From positions 248,001 through 312,000 of the forward strand of contig CAYXHM010000001.1 of assembly GCA_964464965.1 (NCBI GenBank): 64,000 bases of DNA, in the 5' to 3' direction. Positions within the stretch are counted from its first letter, which is position 1. Every line of letters starts with the position of its first letter. Shown here in pieces: positions 44,662 to 51,878 of this stretch. The notes under the pieces are model-generated. The model saw only the letters and a program-made list of their open reading frames with translations, made no database searches and was not told the DNA's origin. The position numbers were made by a program, and so were the translations under genes. The DNA comes from UBA5543 sp964464965 (GTDB lineage: Bacteria; Bacteroidota; Bacteroidia; Chitinophagales; Chitinophagaceae).

Positions 44662-45462
44662 CTACTTTTCTAATTCCCTAATGGACTGTTGTATCCAGCT
44701 ACGGTATGCTGTAACATTGCTCCAATTTGAACGGGAACCATAATAACCGGCATCAAAACTAATATTAACCCTGTTGCCGCTCGTTATGCCCACCAGGTGA
44801 TACTTGCCATTGCGCTTCACGAAAAGCCCACCTCCACTATCACCGCCGTTGGGCATCCCCTCTAATGGTAACATATTGTCCCGGCCACGCAAAGGGCCAT
44901 CAAAAGTGATATACAACCTTGATAGCCTGCCAGCCAATTCTTCACCAGCCAAGCTGTCAATAATATTGTGTGCGGCTGTTTTTACATTTATACCTACATC
45001 GCCATCTGTCTTGTCAGAAGGGCGCAACCCACCATAGCCAACCATCGTAACCGTGTCATATACAATTGGGCTCAATGTGTCCATAAGCGCGGCCACCACA
45101 TCTTCAACATGAACACTAAGCTTCAGCAACAATATATCATGACCTTTTTGTGGATAAGACCGGTATGCAGACACATCGTACATTTTACCGTTATAGCCTA
45201 CCTTATATTTGCCTGCATCAATATCGTGCAGTTTCATTACATGCAAAGCTGTGAGCACATATTTACCGGCTATCAACACACATGAGCCTGAAAGCCTTGG
45301 GCTGTCTGTATCTACACTATAAACCCTGCCTATACATGCAAAACCGGGATGTGTTGCTAACGCCTGGTATTTATCCAGTCCCACGTCATGGCGGTAGATG
45401 ATGGCCTTTGTTTGAACTGCACACAAACAGACAAGAACCAGGAATGACATCAGAAATTTCAT
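44662..45462 (-). CDS. Trypsin-like serine protease (S1 family), secreted
   Basis: A 266-residue protein from MKFLMSFLVLVCLCAVQTKA (ATG 45462; two codons earlier is a GTG). After the signal peptide the chymotrypsin fold carries the triad His74 (LTALHV), Asp109 (HDILLLKL) and Ser209 (GGDSGGGLF). It is the size of a plain S1 domain with no sorting domain, so Sec export to the periplasm or surface is expected. It is bracketed by the 72-bp direct repeats 44504-44575 and 45499-45570, suggesting that it was inserted into, or copied with, the end of the binding-protein gene. Confidence 0.87.
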   Translation of the reverse strand: MKFLMSFLVLVCLCAVQTKAIIYRHDVGLDKYQALATHPGFACIGRVYSVDTDSPRLSGSCVLIAGKYVLTALHVMKLHDIDAGKYKVGYNGKMYDVSAYRSYPQKGHDILLLKLSVHVEDVVAALMDTLSPIVYDTVTMVGYGGLRPSDKTDGDVGINVKTAAHNIIDSLAGEELAGRLSRLYITFDGPLRGRDNMLPLEGMPNGGDSGGGLFVKRNGKYHLVGITSGNRVNISFDAGYYGSRSNWSNVTAYRSWIQQSIRELEK

Positions 45463-45488
45463 ATTCACATAACAGAGATAAAAGGAAT

Positions 45489-46274
45489 TTATTGCCCTGC
45501 CAGCTCCTGCAAATAAGCCGCTGCTTTCTTTAACCTGCTGCCGTACCAGCTGAACATTTCGCCATCTACCAGCTTCACCTCTGCACCGGGCAGTGTGGCT
45601 TTTATTTCAGCAATATGCTCTTCTTTAAATGGATAGGGCTCTGATGAAAGCAGCACCAGTTCAGGGTTGTAGCCTTTCAGTTCTTCCAGTGTTATTTCAG
45701 GGTAGCGGCTGCGGTCTGCCAGTACATTCTGCCAGCCCATGGTTTGTATCATACTGTGTATAAAGGTATCGTGGCCTATGCTCATCCACGGGTTGCGCCA
45801 TATAAAGTAGGCTACACGCCTGGGTGTATTTGCCTTGTGCAATTGCTGAAAGCCCTGCACTATTTCTTCTACCAGCGCATTGGCTTTACCCTCTTGCCCT
45901 GTTACCTGCCCCAGGGCCTGTATCATATTCAGCGCACCGGGCAGGTTGGTAATATCACTCAGCCATACGGGGAATTCTTTAGCCAGCTCTTCTATCTGCT
46001 CCTTTGTATTCTCTTCTTTATTGGCGATGATAAGGTCGGGTTTCAATTCCCTTATCTTTTCGATGTTCAGCTTTTTGGTGCCCCCTACCCTTGTCTTATT
46101 CCTGAACCAGTCTTCCGGGTGTACGCAGAATTTGGTGATGCCCACCACCTCAGCATCCAGGCCCAGGTCGTACAGCAGTTCCGTTTGCGAAGGCACAACG
46201 CTCACTATACGTTCAGGATAATAATTGAACGTCACCTCGCGGCCCATCTGGTCTATCACCATGCGTTGCGGCAT
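45489..46274 (-). CDS. TroA/BtuF-like helical-backbone binding protein without signal peptide
   Basis: A 261-residue protein with the periplasmic-binding-protein fold of the BtuF/FhuD type: RIVSVVPSQTELLYDLGL, VVGITKFCVHPEDWFR, VGGTKKLNIEKIRELKPDLIIANKEEN (seen in parts), WRNPWMSIGHDTFIH and a C-terminal VDGEMFSWYGSR. The N-terminus (MPQRMVIDQMGREVTF) is not a signal peptide or lipobox, so the protein seems cytoplasmic, odd for this fold. Its start overlaps by one base the end of the 115-residue membrane protein gene. The 3' end is duplicated at 44504-44575. Ligand unknown. Confidence 0.85.
   Translation of the reverse strand: MPQRMVIDQMGREVTFNYYPERIVSVVPSQTELLYDLGLDAEVVGITKFCVHPEDWFRNKTRVGGTKKLNIEKIRELKPDLIIANKEENTKEQIEELAKEFPVWLSDITNLPGALNMIQALGQVTGQEGKANALVEEIVQGFQQLHKANTPRRVAYFIWRNPWMSIGHDTFIHSMIQTMGWQNVLADRSRYPEITLEELKGYNPELVLLSSEPYPFKEEHIAEIKATLPGAEVKLVDGEMFSWYGSRLKKAAAYLQELAGQ
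45499..45570 (-). repeat. 72-bp direct repeat, right copy (3' end of the binding-protein gene)
   Basis: Same 72 bases as 44504-44575 with two differences, 995 bp apart and in the same orientation. This copy supplies the working end of the gene at 45489-46274. Confidence 0.9.
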
Positions 46275-46621
46275 CAGTCAAATTTTTTATAGTACAGCAG
46301 CAGGATGAATGTAAACACCACATCTGCAGGGAATATCACATCGGTAAAATTGTTGCGTATCATGGTATCGTCTATCACAAACCTCGCCCAGAGATTGGCC
46401 GTGGTAAGGCCCATATAAACAAACACAGCCCACTTGCGCATATCGCATATGAGCAGCCAGGCTATGGTGTACAGCAGCATAGTGGCAGTCTGCCCCAGTA
46501 TAGCATCTTCAGGGGCTGTCATGTCCCTGTACAATATATACACCAGCAGCCCTATGTGAAACAAGGCTATCAGCGGGAATGCCAGCGGAGGCTTTTGCCA
46601 GAAACGTTTTATAAAACCCAT
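46274..46621 (-). CDS. Small four-helix membrane protein
   Basis: A 115-residue protein with about four membrane segments (PLIALFHIGLLVYILY; TATMLLYTIAWLLIC; WAVFVYMGLTTANLW; DVVFTFILLLYY) and a basic N-terminus. No family recognised. Its start codon overlaps the stop of the cystathionine beta-synthase gene and its end overlaps the start of the binding-protein gene, each by one base, so translation is probably coupled through all three. Confidence 0.8.
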   Translation of the reverse strand: MGFIKRFWQKPPLAFPLIALFHIGLLVYILYRDMTAPEDAILGQTATMLLYTIAWLLICDMRKWAVFVYMGLTTANLWARFVIDDTMIRNNFTDVIFPADVVFTFILLLYYKKFD

Positions 46622-47991
46622 TATTTGCTCAGGGCGTTAATGATATCGTACTTGGTCAGTATATGGTACTGGCCGCTGTCGTCCTGCGCCAGCACAGCGC
46701 CGTTGTCTTTATTGATGTAGTTGCTCAGCCTGTCCAGTTGCAGCGACAGGTCAACCACGGGCAGTGGGTTTTCCATCACATCAGCCACGTTAAAGTCTTT
46801 CACGTCGTGGTTGTCTATCATGCGTTTGAACAAGCCCACCTGTGTAACAGAACCTGTCAGCTCACCGTTCTTCATCACCGGTATCTGCTCTATATCGTAT
46901 TTCTTCATCAGGTCGAAGGCCTGGCTTACCTGCGCGTCTTCATCTATTGTTACCAGCCTGCGGCGGCCCAGGCCACCCAGCAGGTCTGCTACGGTTTTCA
47001 CTTCCAGGAAACCGCGGTCCAGCATCCACTCATCATTGTATATCTTACCTACATAACGGCTGCCATGGTCGTGGAATATTACTACTACCAGGTCTGTAGG
47101 TTTCAGTGTTTCCTTAAGCTGGTGCAGGCCGGCTATGGCGCTGCCCGCAGAGTAGCCTACAAATATGCCTTCTTCTTTAGTGATTTTACGGGCCATTACA
47201 GCACCGTCTTTATCCGTCACCTGGGTGAAATCGTCTATCACCTCGCGTATATAGTTCTGCGGCAGGAAGTCTTCGCCTATACCCTCAGTTATATAGCTGT
47301 GCACCTCGTTCATATCCAGCTCGCCCGTGCGGTGCCATTTGGTCAGCAATGAGCCATAGCTGTCTATAGCCCACACTTTTATGTTGGGGTTCTTTTCCTT
47401 TAAGTACATGCCCGTACCCGTGATGGTACCACCCGTACCCGTAGCTACAACAAGGTGTGTTATTTTACCCTCGGTCTGCTCCCATATTTCAGGGCCTGTC
47501 TGCTCGTAGTGCGCCAGGCGGTTGGCCAGGTTGTCATACTGGTTTACGTACCAGCTGTTGGGCACTTCTTTCGCCAGGCGTTTAGATACCGAGTAGTAAG
47601 ACCGCGGATCTTCAGGCTCTACATCTGTAGGGCAAACAATCACCTGCGCGCCAAAGGCTTTCAGTATATCGGCCTTCTCCTTGCTCTGCTTGTCTGTAGT
47701 GGTGAAGATACATTTGTACCCGCGTTGTATAGCACCCAGCGCCAGGCCCATACCTGTATTGCCCGATGTACCTTCTATGATGGTGCCGCCGGGTTTTATC
47801 AGTCCTTTTTCCTCTGCCACGTCCAGCATTTTTATGGCCATACGGTCTTTTATGCTGTTGCCGGGGTTGAAGGAGTCCACCTTGGCATACACGGGGCAGG
47901 GCAAGGTACTGGTTACCTTGTTCAGCCTGATAAGGGGTGTGTTGCCAATGGTTTCGAGGATGCTGTTATAAACCTTTTTATCGGGAGTCAT
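46621..47991 (-). CDS. Cystathionine beta-synthase (PLP enzyme with CBS pair)
   Basis: A 456-residue protein. Residues 1-325 are a cysteine-synthase-type PLP domain: IGNTPLIRLNK, the Schiff-base lysine K48 in NPGNSIKDRM, GTSGNTGMGLA and ATGTGGTITGTG. Residues about 330-456 hold two CBS domains (VKTVADLLG..., DVMENPLPVVDLS...), the regulatory module of cystathionine beta-synthase. It joins serine (or O-acetylserine) with homocysteine, or makes cysteine, with PLP. It heads a three-gene overlapping operon with a membrane protein and a binding protein, which suggests a common sulfur- or metal-related role (inference). Confidence 0.92.
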   Translation of the reverse strand: MTPDKKVYNSILETIGNTPLIRLNKVTSTLPCPVYAKVDSFNPGNSIKDRMAIKMLDVAEEKGLIKPGGTIIEGTSGNTGMGLALGAIQRGYKCIFTTTDKQSKEKADILKAFGAQVIVCPTDVEPEDPRSYYSVSKRLAKEVPNSWYVNQYDNLANRLAHYEQTGPEIWEQTEGKITHLVVATGTGGTITGTGMYLKEKNPNIKVWAIDSYGSLLTKWHRTGELDMNEVHSYITEGIGEDFLPQNYIREVIDDFTQVTDKDGAVMARKITKEEGIFVGYSAGSAIAGLHQLKETLKPTDLVVVIFHDHGSRYVGKIYNDEWMLDRGFLEVKTVADLLGGLGRRRLVTIDEDAQVSQAFDLMKKYDIEQIPVMKNGELTGSVTQVGLFKRMIDNHDVKDFNVADVMENPLPVVDLSLQLDRLSNYINKDNGAVLAQDDSGQYHILTKYDIINALSK

Positions 47992-48338
47992 ATCGAGTAA
48001 GTTTTCTACGGGTGCAAAGGTAAGTTTTTCATTTTAAGTGGGCTCATTCTTCTCAGCCGTACTTATTCATCTGTAATATTGTAACTGATAGACCGTAACA
48101 AAAAACTATCATTACTATTATGGAAACAAACCATGCACCTCTTTACAAATACTATTGAACAAAACTGGTAGCCAAGATAGAAGATATGGTAAGGAGGCCC
48201 CCTTTATATATAGGGGCGCTATCGGCATGAATAGTTTTTTTAATGACATTATAATAACCCAATCATTTCATAACATATTTAATACGAGAATTATTATATA
48301 CATTAGCAGTATTCCTAACAATTTAAAAACCAAAAAAC
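47992..48338. other. Intergenic region, 347 bases, with a duplicated promoter/start segment
   Basis: Holds the left copy of the 63-bp repeat (48073-48135). After it, in frame, is METNHAPLYKYY and a stop, so this copy is a truncated reading frame. The rest is AT-rich leader to the cysteine-rich gene at 48339. Confidence 0.6.
48073..48135 (+). repeat. 63-bp direct repeat, left copy (promoter plus first codons)
   Basis: Matches 48896-48958 at 62 of 63 positions, with weaker similarity for about 15 bases further left. It includes an ATG and METNH codons, then diverges and stops after 12 codons. The right copy is the start of the DUF3987 gene. Confidence 0.9.
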
Positions 48339-48764
48339 ATGAAACAATTATTAGTAGCAGCAATTCTGACATTAGCATGCTTTGGTGCAAAAGCCCAGAC
48401 TCCACTAGACATCTTCAACAACAACGGATGCGAATTTGAAATCAGGGCGATTTGTATTGACGAAACGGCCCCATGCTCACATACAGTGGTTTCAGGATGG
48501 ACTACTATCCCAGTTGGTCCTAGTGTTACCCCTTTTAACCACCCGGGCTGCACTGGAACGGGTGTAATGGGATACGAAGTACGGTATGCCGGTTCATCAG
48601 GATGTTCGGCAAGCGTTTTCTTCAGTACCAATCCTGCAACACCATGCCCCACGTACCCTAATCCACACAACAATCCCGGTCCATGTTCGTGTGGCATGAA
48701 CCCTAACGGGGCTGACATGGACATTACTGGCGGCGTTGGTGGCATGTTGACGATACAGCCATAA
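48339..48764 (+). CDS. Small secreted cysteine-rich protein (paralogue of 4597-5079)
   Basis: A 141-residue protein with signal peptide MKQLLVAAILTLACFGAKAQ. The mature region starts FNNNGCEFEIRAICID, matching HNNTGCDIQVTPICYN of the protein at 4597-5079, and has eight to ten cysteines with Gly/Pro-rich segments and an NPGPCSCGMNPNG block. No T9SS domain, no known fold. It lies between the two 63-bp direct repeats (48073-48135, 48896-48958), so it may be inserted cargo. Function unknown. Confidence 0.72.
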   Translation: MKQLLVAAILTLACFGAKAQTPLDIFNNNGCEFEIRAICIDETAPCSHTVVSGWTTIPVGPSVTPFNHPGCTGTGVMGYEVRYAGSSGCSASVFFSTNPATPCPTYPNPHNNPGPCSCGMNPNGADMDITGGVGGMLTIQP

Positions 48765-48792
48765 TTATTGATAAACAGATAACAACTAAAGC

Positions 48793-48815
48793 CGGGTAAC
48801 TACTACCCGGCTTTG
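48793..48815 (+). terminator. Short hairpin after the cysteine-rich gene
   Basis: The bases GCCGGGTA (with TAACTAC loop) and TACCCGGC pair, followed by TTTGTTATA, 26 bp after the stop codon. It is a good stem with a partial T-run. Confidence 0.65.
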
Positions 48816-48895
48816 TTATATAATGTACACAACAGGTTTCCATCCACTTTAAAATAATTGCGTAAACAAACTTGCACAATTGTACATATTTATCC

Positions 48896-48958
48896 GTAAT
48901 ATTGTAACTGATAGACCATAACAAAAAACTATCATTACTATTATGGAAACAAACCATG
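48896..48958 (+). repeat. 63-bp direct repeat, right copy (start of the DUF3987 gene)
   Basis: Covers the leader and the first five codons of the gene at 48943. See 48073-48135 for the other copy, 823 bp away. Confidence 0.9.
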
Positions 48959-50373
48959 AACAAAAGCCCCTGCCAGGGGGAGAAAAGGGGCGTACAATCA
49001 ACATCCCGCCCGGCACAGACCTGAACAACGGATTACCGCCTGAGCCCGCACCGCCACCCATTCCAGATTTCCTGCCTATGGAGGATGATATTTTTGACAA
49101 CCTGCCGCCACTGCTGGGTGTAGCCTGTAGCCGCTTTACAGACAGTAAAGAGCGCGAAACTTTTCTTATAGGCGCGCTGGGCGTGCTGAGCGGTATGCTG
49201 CCCAATGTGCAGGGCAAATATGCCAAACGCATGGTGGGTGCCAATCTCTATTGCTTTGTGATAGGGCGCTACGGCACGGGCAAGGGCGCACTGCTGTGGG
49301 CAAAAGACCTGGGGCAGGTGCTGGACAACTACAAGCAGGAGCAGGCAAGGCAGGGCGTAGCTGCCTATAACGAGGCGCAGGTGCAGTACAACCGCCAGCT
49401 GGCACTCTACAACAAAGGCAAGCTGCCCAACCCGCCCGAAACACCCAAGCCACCCAAACACCTGAAACTGTACCTGCCGGCCAACACCACCAAAACTGCG
49501 GTGATGCAACTGCTGATGGAAAACAACGGCCGCGGCGTGATGTTTGAAACCGAGGGCGACACACTGGCCGATATGCTGCGGCAGGACTATGGCAACTTCA
49601 GCGATGTACTGCGCAAGGCCTACCACCACGAGCCCGTCAGCTACTTTCGCCGGGCAGACAATGAGGATGTGATGATACCCCACCCCGCACTGAGCGTGGT
49701 GCTCAGCGGCACGCAAGACCAGCTGCACCGCCTGCTGCCGGGTATAGAGAATGGCCTCTTCAGCCGCTTTTGCTTTTACATACTACAGGGCGATGAGGAT
49801 TTTAAAGACCCTTTTGAAAACGAGGACGATGACCACGATGTGTACTTTGGCGTACTGGCAGAAAGATTTATGAACATGTACAAACGGCTGGATGCTATGG
49901 ACGACACCGTGCGCTTTTACCTGCAACCGCACCAGGTGCGCGAGTTTGTACAGCACTTTAAAAAAGTGAAGAGCGAGATACGTGAGCACATCAGCAGCGA
50001 CCTTGATGGCAGCATACACCGCATGGGGCTCATCACCTTTCGCATAGCCATGATACTTACCGCCGTGCGCTTTATAGACAACAACACCAACCGCCTCGGC
50101 TGTTCAGACAAAGACTTCCGCAACGCCATAGCCATCAGCCGCCACCTGGTACACTACACCCTGCATGTGTACGAGGGGTTGCAGTACAGGGAGAAGATGA
50201 TGCCCAAAGAGGCAGCCATCCCCGACAAAAAACAGCAGATAGAAGACGCATGCCGCTGCAACGAAATGGGCATGAGCGTAAGAGAGATAGCAGAGATGGT
50301 GCTGGGAACACCGAAGAAACACAGTACCGTTTACTACTGGCTGCAAAAGTTTTGCGGTAAGAAAAGCGCATGA
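48943..50373 (+). CDS. DUF3987 family protein with C-terminal helix-turn-helix
   Basis: A 476-residue protein. After a proline-rich N-terminus, a P-loop-like GRYGTGKGA (108-116) and the DUF3987 body follow (FETEGDTLADMLRQDYGNF, LSVVLSGTQDQLHRLLPGIENGLFSRFCFY in parts, HQVREFVQHF). The last 40 residues (MGMSVREIAEMVLG...STVYYWLQK) form a resolvase-like helix-turn-helix. DUF3987 proteins are common in plasmids, prophages and integrated elements, often near primase or RepA-type genes; none is here, so it is an orphan. Base use is GC-richer and its start lies in the repeat described above. Function unknown; DNA replication or regulation is inferred. Confidence 0.78.
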   Translation: METNHEQKPLPGGEKGRTINIPPGTDLNNGLPPEPAPPPIPDFLPMEDDIFDNLPPLLGVACSRFTDSKERETFLIGALGVLSGMLPNVQGKYAKRMVGANLYCFVIGRYGTGKGALLWAKDLGQVLDNYKQEQARQGVAAYNEAQVQYNRQLALYNKGKLPNPPETPKPPKHLKLYLPANTTKTAVMQLLMENNGRGVMFETEGDTLADMLRQDYGNFSDVLRKAYHHEPVSYFRRADNEDVMIPHPALSVVLSGTQDQLHRLLPGIENGLFSRFCFYILQGDEDFKDPFENEDDDHDVYFGVLAERFMNMYKRLDAMDDTVRFYLQPHQVREFVQHFKKVKSEIREHISSDLDGSIHRMGLITFRIAMILTAVRFIDNNTNRLGCSDKDFRNAIAISRHLVHYTLHVYEGLQYREKMMPKEAAIPDKKQQIEDACRCNEMGMSVREIAEMVLGTPKKHSTVYYWLQKFCGKKSA

Positions 50374-50419
50374 TGTGCAAAACTGTGCAGTGTGCGAAAA
50401 TTTGCACACTGCACAGTTT
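50374..50419. repeat. Left hairpin of the HEPN cassette
   Basis: Directly after the DUF3987 stop codon lies a perfect 16-bp stem (50380-50395 with 50404-50419, core CTGTGCAGTGTGC) and an 8-base loop. The same sequence, in inverted orientation, lies at 51490-51536. It can also act as the DUF3987 terminator. Confidence 0.85.
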
Positions 50420-50528
50420 AAAATACTATTTAGCCAACTAAGTGCTGCTATGAAACATCGTTGTGTCACTCACTTGTACGCCTGTGCTACTATCAGCAAT
50501 ACGCCCACTCCCGTCACAATCTATCCCG

Positions 50529-50611
50529 TCACTGCGAGGAACGAAGCAGCCTCGCGAAACACCTACTCGCGTACCTGCGGATGCAGATATGTACTGTGGC
50601 AATCTTGTCAC
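50529..50611. repeat. REP-like interspersed element, left of HEPN
   Basis: Contains GTCACTGCGAGGAACGAAGC, a form of the widespread REP-like repeat, followed by CTGCGGATGCAGATATG and GCAATCTTGTCACG. Related bases in the same order but inverted orientation appear at 51401-51463. Confidence 0.6.
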
Positions 50612-50650
50612 GCGTGGAATAATACACCTCTAATTAGTAATTTAGGGGAT

Positions 50651-51388
50651 ATGCAAAAGGTAACCATAAATACTGTAAAAAGAATAGAAGCATTCTTTGA
50701 TATGGCATATAGGGATTATATAGCCAGTCGTGTTTTGATAAACAATGATTATGTTCTGCAAGGAGCAACACTTGCTTCAAGTGCAATCGAAAAATATTTT
50801 AAAGCGCTATTAATTGCAATAAACGGAGAAAATAAAAAAGTGCCAAAGGTACATTTGGATAGACTTGACAACTTAAAAAAACAATTTGAAAACACTGAAT
50901 ACTATAAACTCTTTGAAAAGTTTGATGACAAATTTTTGAATGAACTTTCAGTTGTTTACCAGTTTCGCTATTATGACAATTTTTCCGAGCCTACATCTGT
51001 GGGTTTTTTAGTAAATCAATTTCTAGGCGAACTAGACTACATGGCATTTGTTTTCAATAACATCCTAAAGACGTTCGACAATGCAGGGATGGAGAGACCA
51101 CAAGGGTATTGGATAAACGTAAAGGAGTATAATAAAGACTTATTTAACAACAACTTTATCTTAAATAAAGTTCTCAAAGAAGAGTTTATGAATCGGGAAA
51201 GTAGTGGTTTTGGTTTTTATATAAATCCTAATACATTAATGCCAATTATTCTAACAACCCAAGGCAAAGTAAGACCAGGCACCGACACAACTTTTACGCT
51301 AAAAGACGGAGCAAAAAAAATGCCAATTCCTAAATATTCTGGTGAAATATTTCTTTTGGAGTTACGTGGCAAAAATGATACCAATTGA
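50651..51388 (+). CDS. HEPN-domain protein
   Basis: A 245-residue protein from the ATG at 50651; the frame is open upstream to 50375, but that part runs through the repeats. Residues about 15-125 match a HEPN domain: a helix with YRDYIASRVLINND, then GATLASSAIEKYFKALLIAING and a later YQFRYYDNFSEP. HEPN domains bind nucleic acid or nucleotides and are frequent in toxin-antitoxin and defence systems; the RNase motif R-x4-6-H is not evident, so activity is open. Composition is clearly more AT-rich than both neighbours, and flanking inverted repeats point to transfer. No partner nucleotidyltransferase (MNT) is seen. Confidence 0.75.
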   Translation: MQKVTINTVKRIEAFFDMAYRDYIASRVLINNDYVLQGATLASSAIEKYFKALLIAINGENKKVPKVHLDRLDNLKKQFENTEYYKLFEKFDDKFLNELSVVYQFRYYDNFSEPTSVGFLVNQFLGELDYMAFVFNNILKTFDNAGMERPQGYWINVKEYNKDLFNNNFILNKVLKEEFMNRESSGFGFYINPNTLMPIILTTQGKVRPGTDTTFTLKDGAKKMPIPKYSGEIFLLELRGKNDTN

Positions 51389-51400
51389 CATTAACCTCCT

Positions 51401-51463
51401 GCCCGTGGCAAGATTGCTTCCACCATATCCACCTCCGCAGATACTCCCTTCGCAATGACGTTT
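51401..51463. repeat. REP-like element, right of HEPN (inverted relative to the left)
   Basis: On the minus strand reads CGTCATTGCGAAGGGAG, then TCTGCGGAGGTGGATATG and GCAATCTTGCCACG, the same order of blocks as at 50529-50611. The HEPN gene lies between the two. Confidence 0.6.
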
Positions 51464-51489
51464 GGTGGTTGTATCGCAATAACGTTTTG

Positions 51490-51536
51490 CAGGTGTGCAG
51501 CGTGCAAATTTTCGCACACTGCACAGTTTGCACACC
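51490..51536. repeat. Right hairpin of the HEPN cassette (inverted copy)
   Basis: Inverse complement of 50374-50419 over about 35 bases (core AAACTGTGCAGTGTGCGAAA on the minus strand), with imperfect outer arms ending GGTGTGC/GCACACC. Confidence 0.75.
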
Positions 51537-51744
51537 CCACTCTCGTCACTGCCAGGCACGAAGCAGCCCCGCGAAATGAGTAACCTGTCCCACGCGAATA
51601 TCAACCTCCCCCGAATGGCCTTCCTCCCGCAAAGCGGGAACGTCCATTCTCCCCTCCTTCGTAAGGAGGCGAGCTTACCATATTGCTTTAAATAATTGCT
51701 CACTACTAATAAAACATTTTTTAGTTCCCCTCCTTACGAAGGAG

Positions 51745-51783
51745 GGGGCGTTGGACGGGCATCTTTGATGCCGTAGTCCAACG
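51745..51783. repeat. Hairpin in the repeat block
   Basis: GTTGGACGGGCATC and GATGCCGTAGTCCAAC form an almost complete stem with a short loop, next to a CCTCCTTACGAAGGAGG palindrome. Confidence 0.65.
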
Positions 51784-51878
51784 GGGGAGGTGGACACCCG
51801 CGCAGGAGAAGCCGGGTAGCCGGCGGGGCACACCCATCCCTTTTTTATATATCTTCGCAAAGGCAAACAGGTTTACGT

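Larger units (their letters stand above)
51389..51878. other. Intergenic repeat block of 490 bases
   Basis: No coding frame is supported. It contains the right part of the HEPN cassette, another REP-like unit (51545-51580, GTCACTGCCAGGCACGAAGC), and a dense block at 51640-51800. That block has CCCCTCCTTCGTAAGGAGG and CCCCTCCTTACGAAGGAGGG palindromes and a GTTGGAC...GTCCAAC hairpin. Such blocks are typical of short interspersed repeats in Bacteroidota intergenic DNA. Confidence 0.7.

Noticed and set aside
44576..45498. Protease segment as a standard insertion sequence
   Set aside because: No transposase, no terminal inverted repeats, and a 72-bp flank repeat is too long for a target duplication.
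48155..48439. 94-codon frame overlapping the start of the cysteine-rich gene
   Set aside because: It lies out of frame across the leader and the signal-peptide region of a better-supported gene.
50375..50650. Long N-terminal extension of the HEPN protein
   Set aside because: The open frame passes through hairpin and REP-like repeats; the HEPN fold begins just after the ATG at 50651.
48072..51878. Whole accessory stretch as a prophage or defence island
   Set aside because: No integrase, capsid, restriction or CRISPR genes; only DUF3987 and one HEPN gene without partner, which is too little to call a system.
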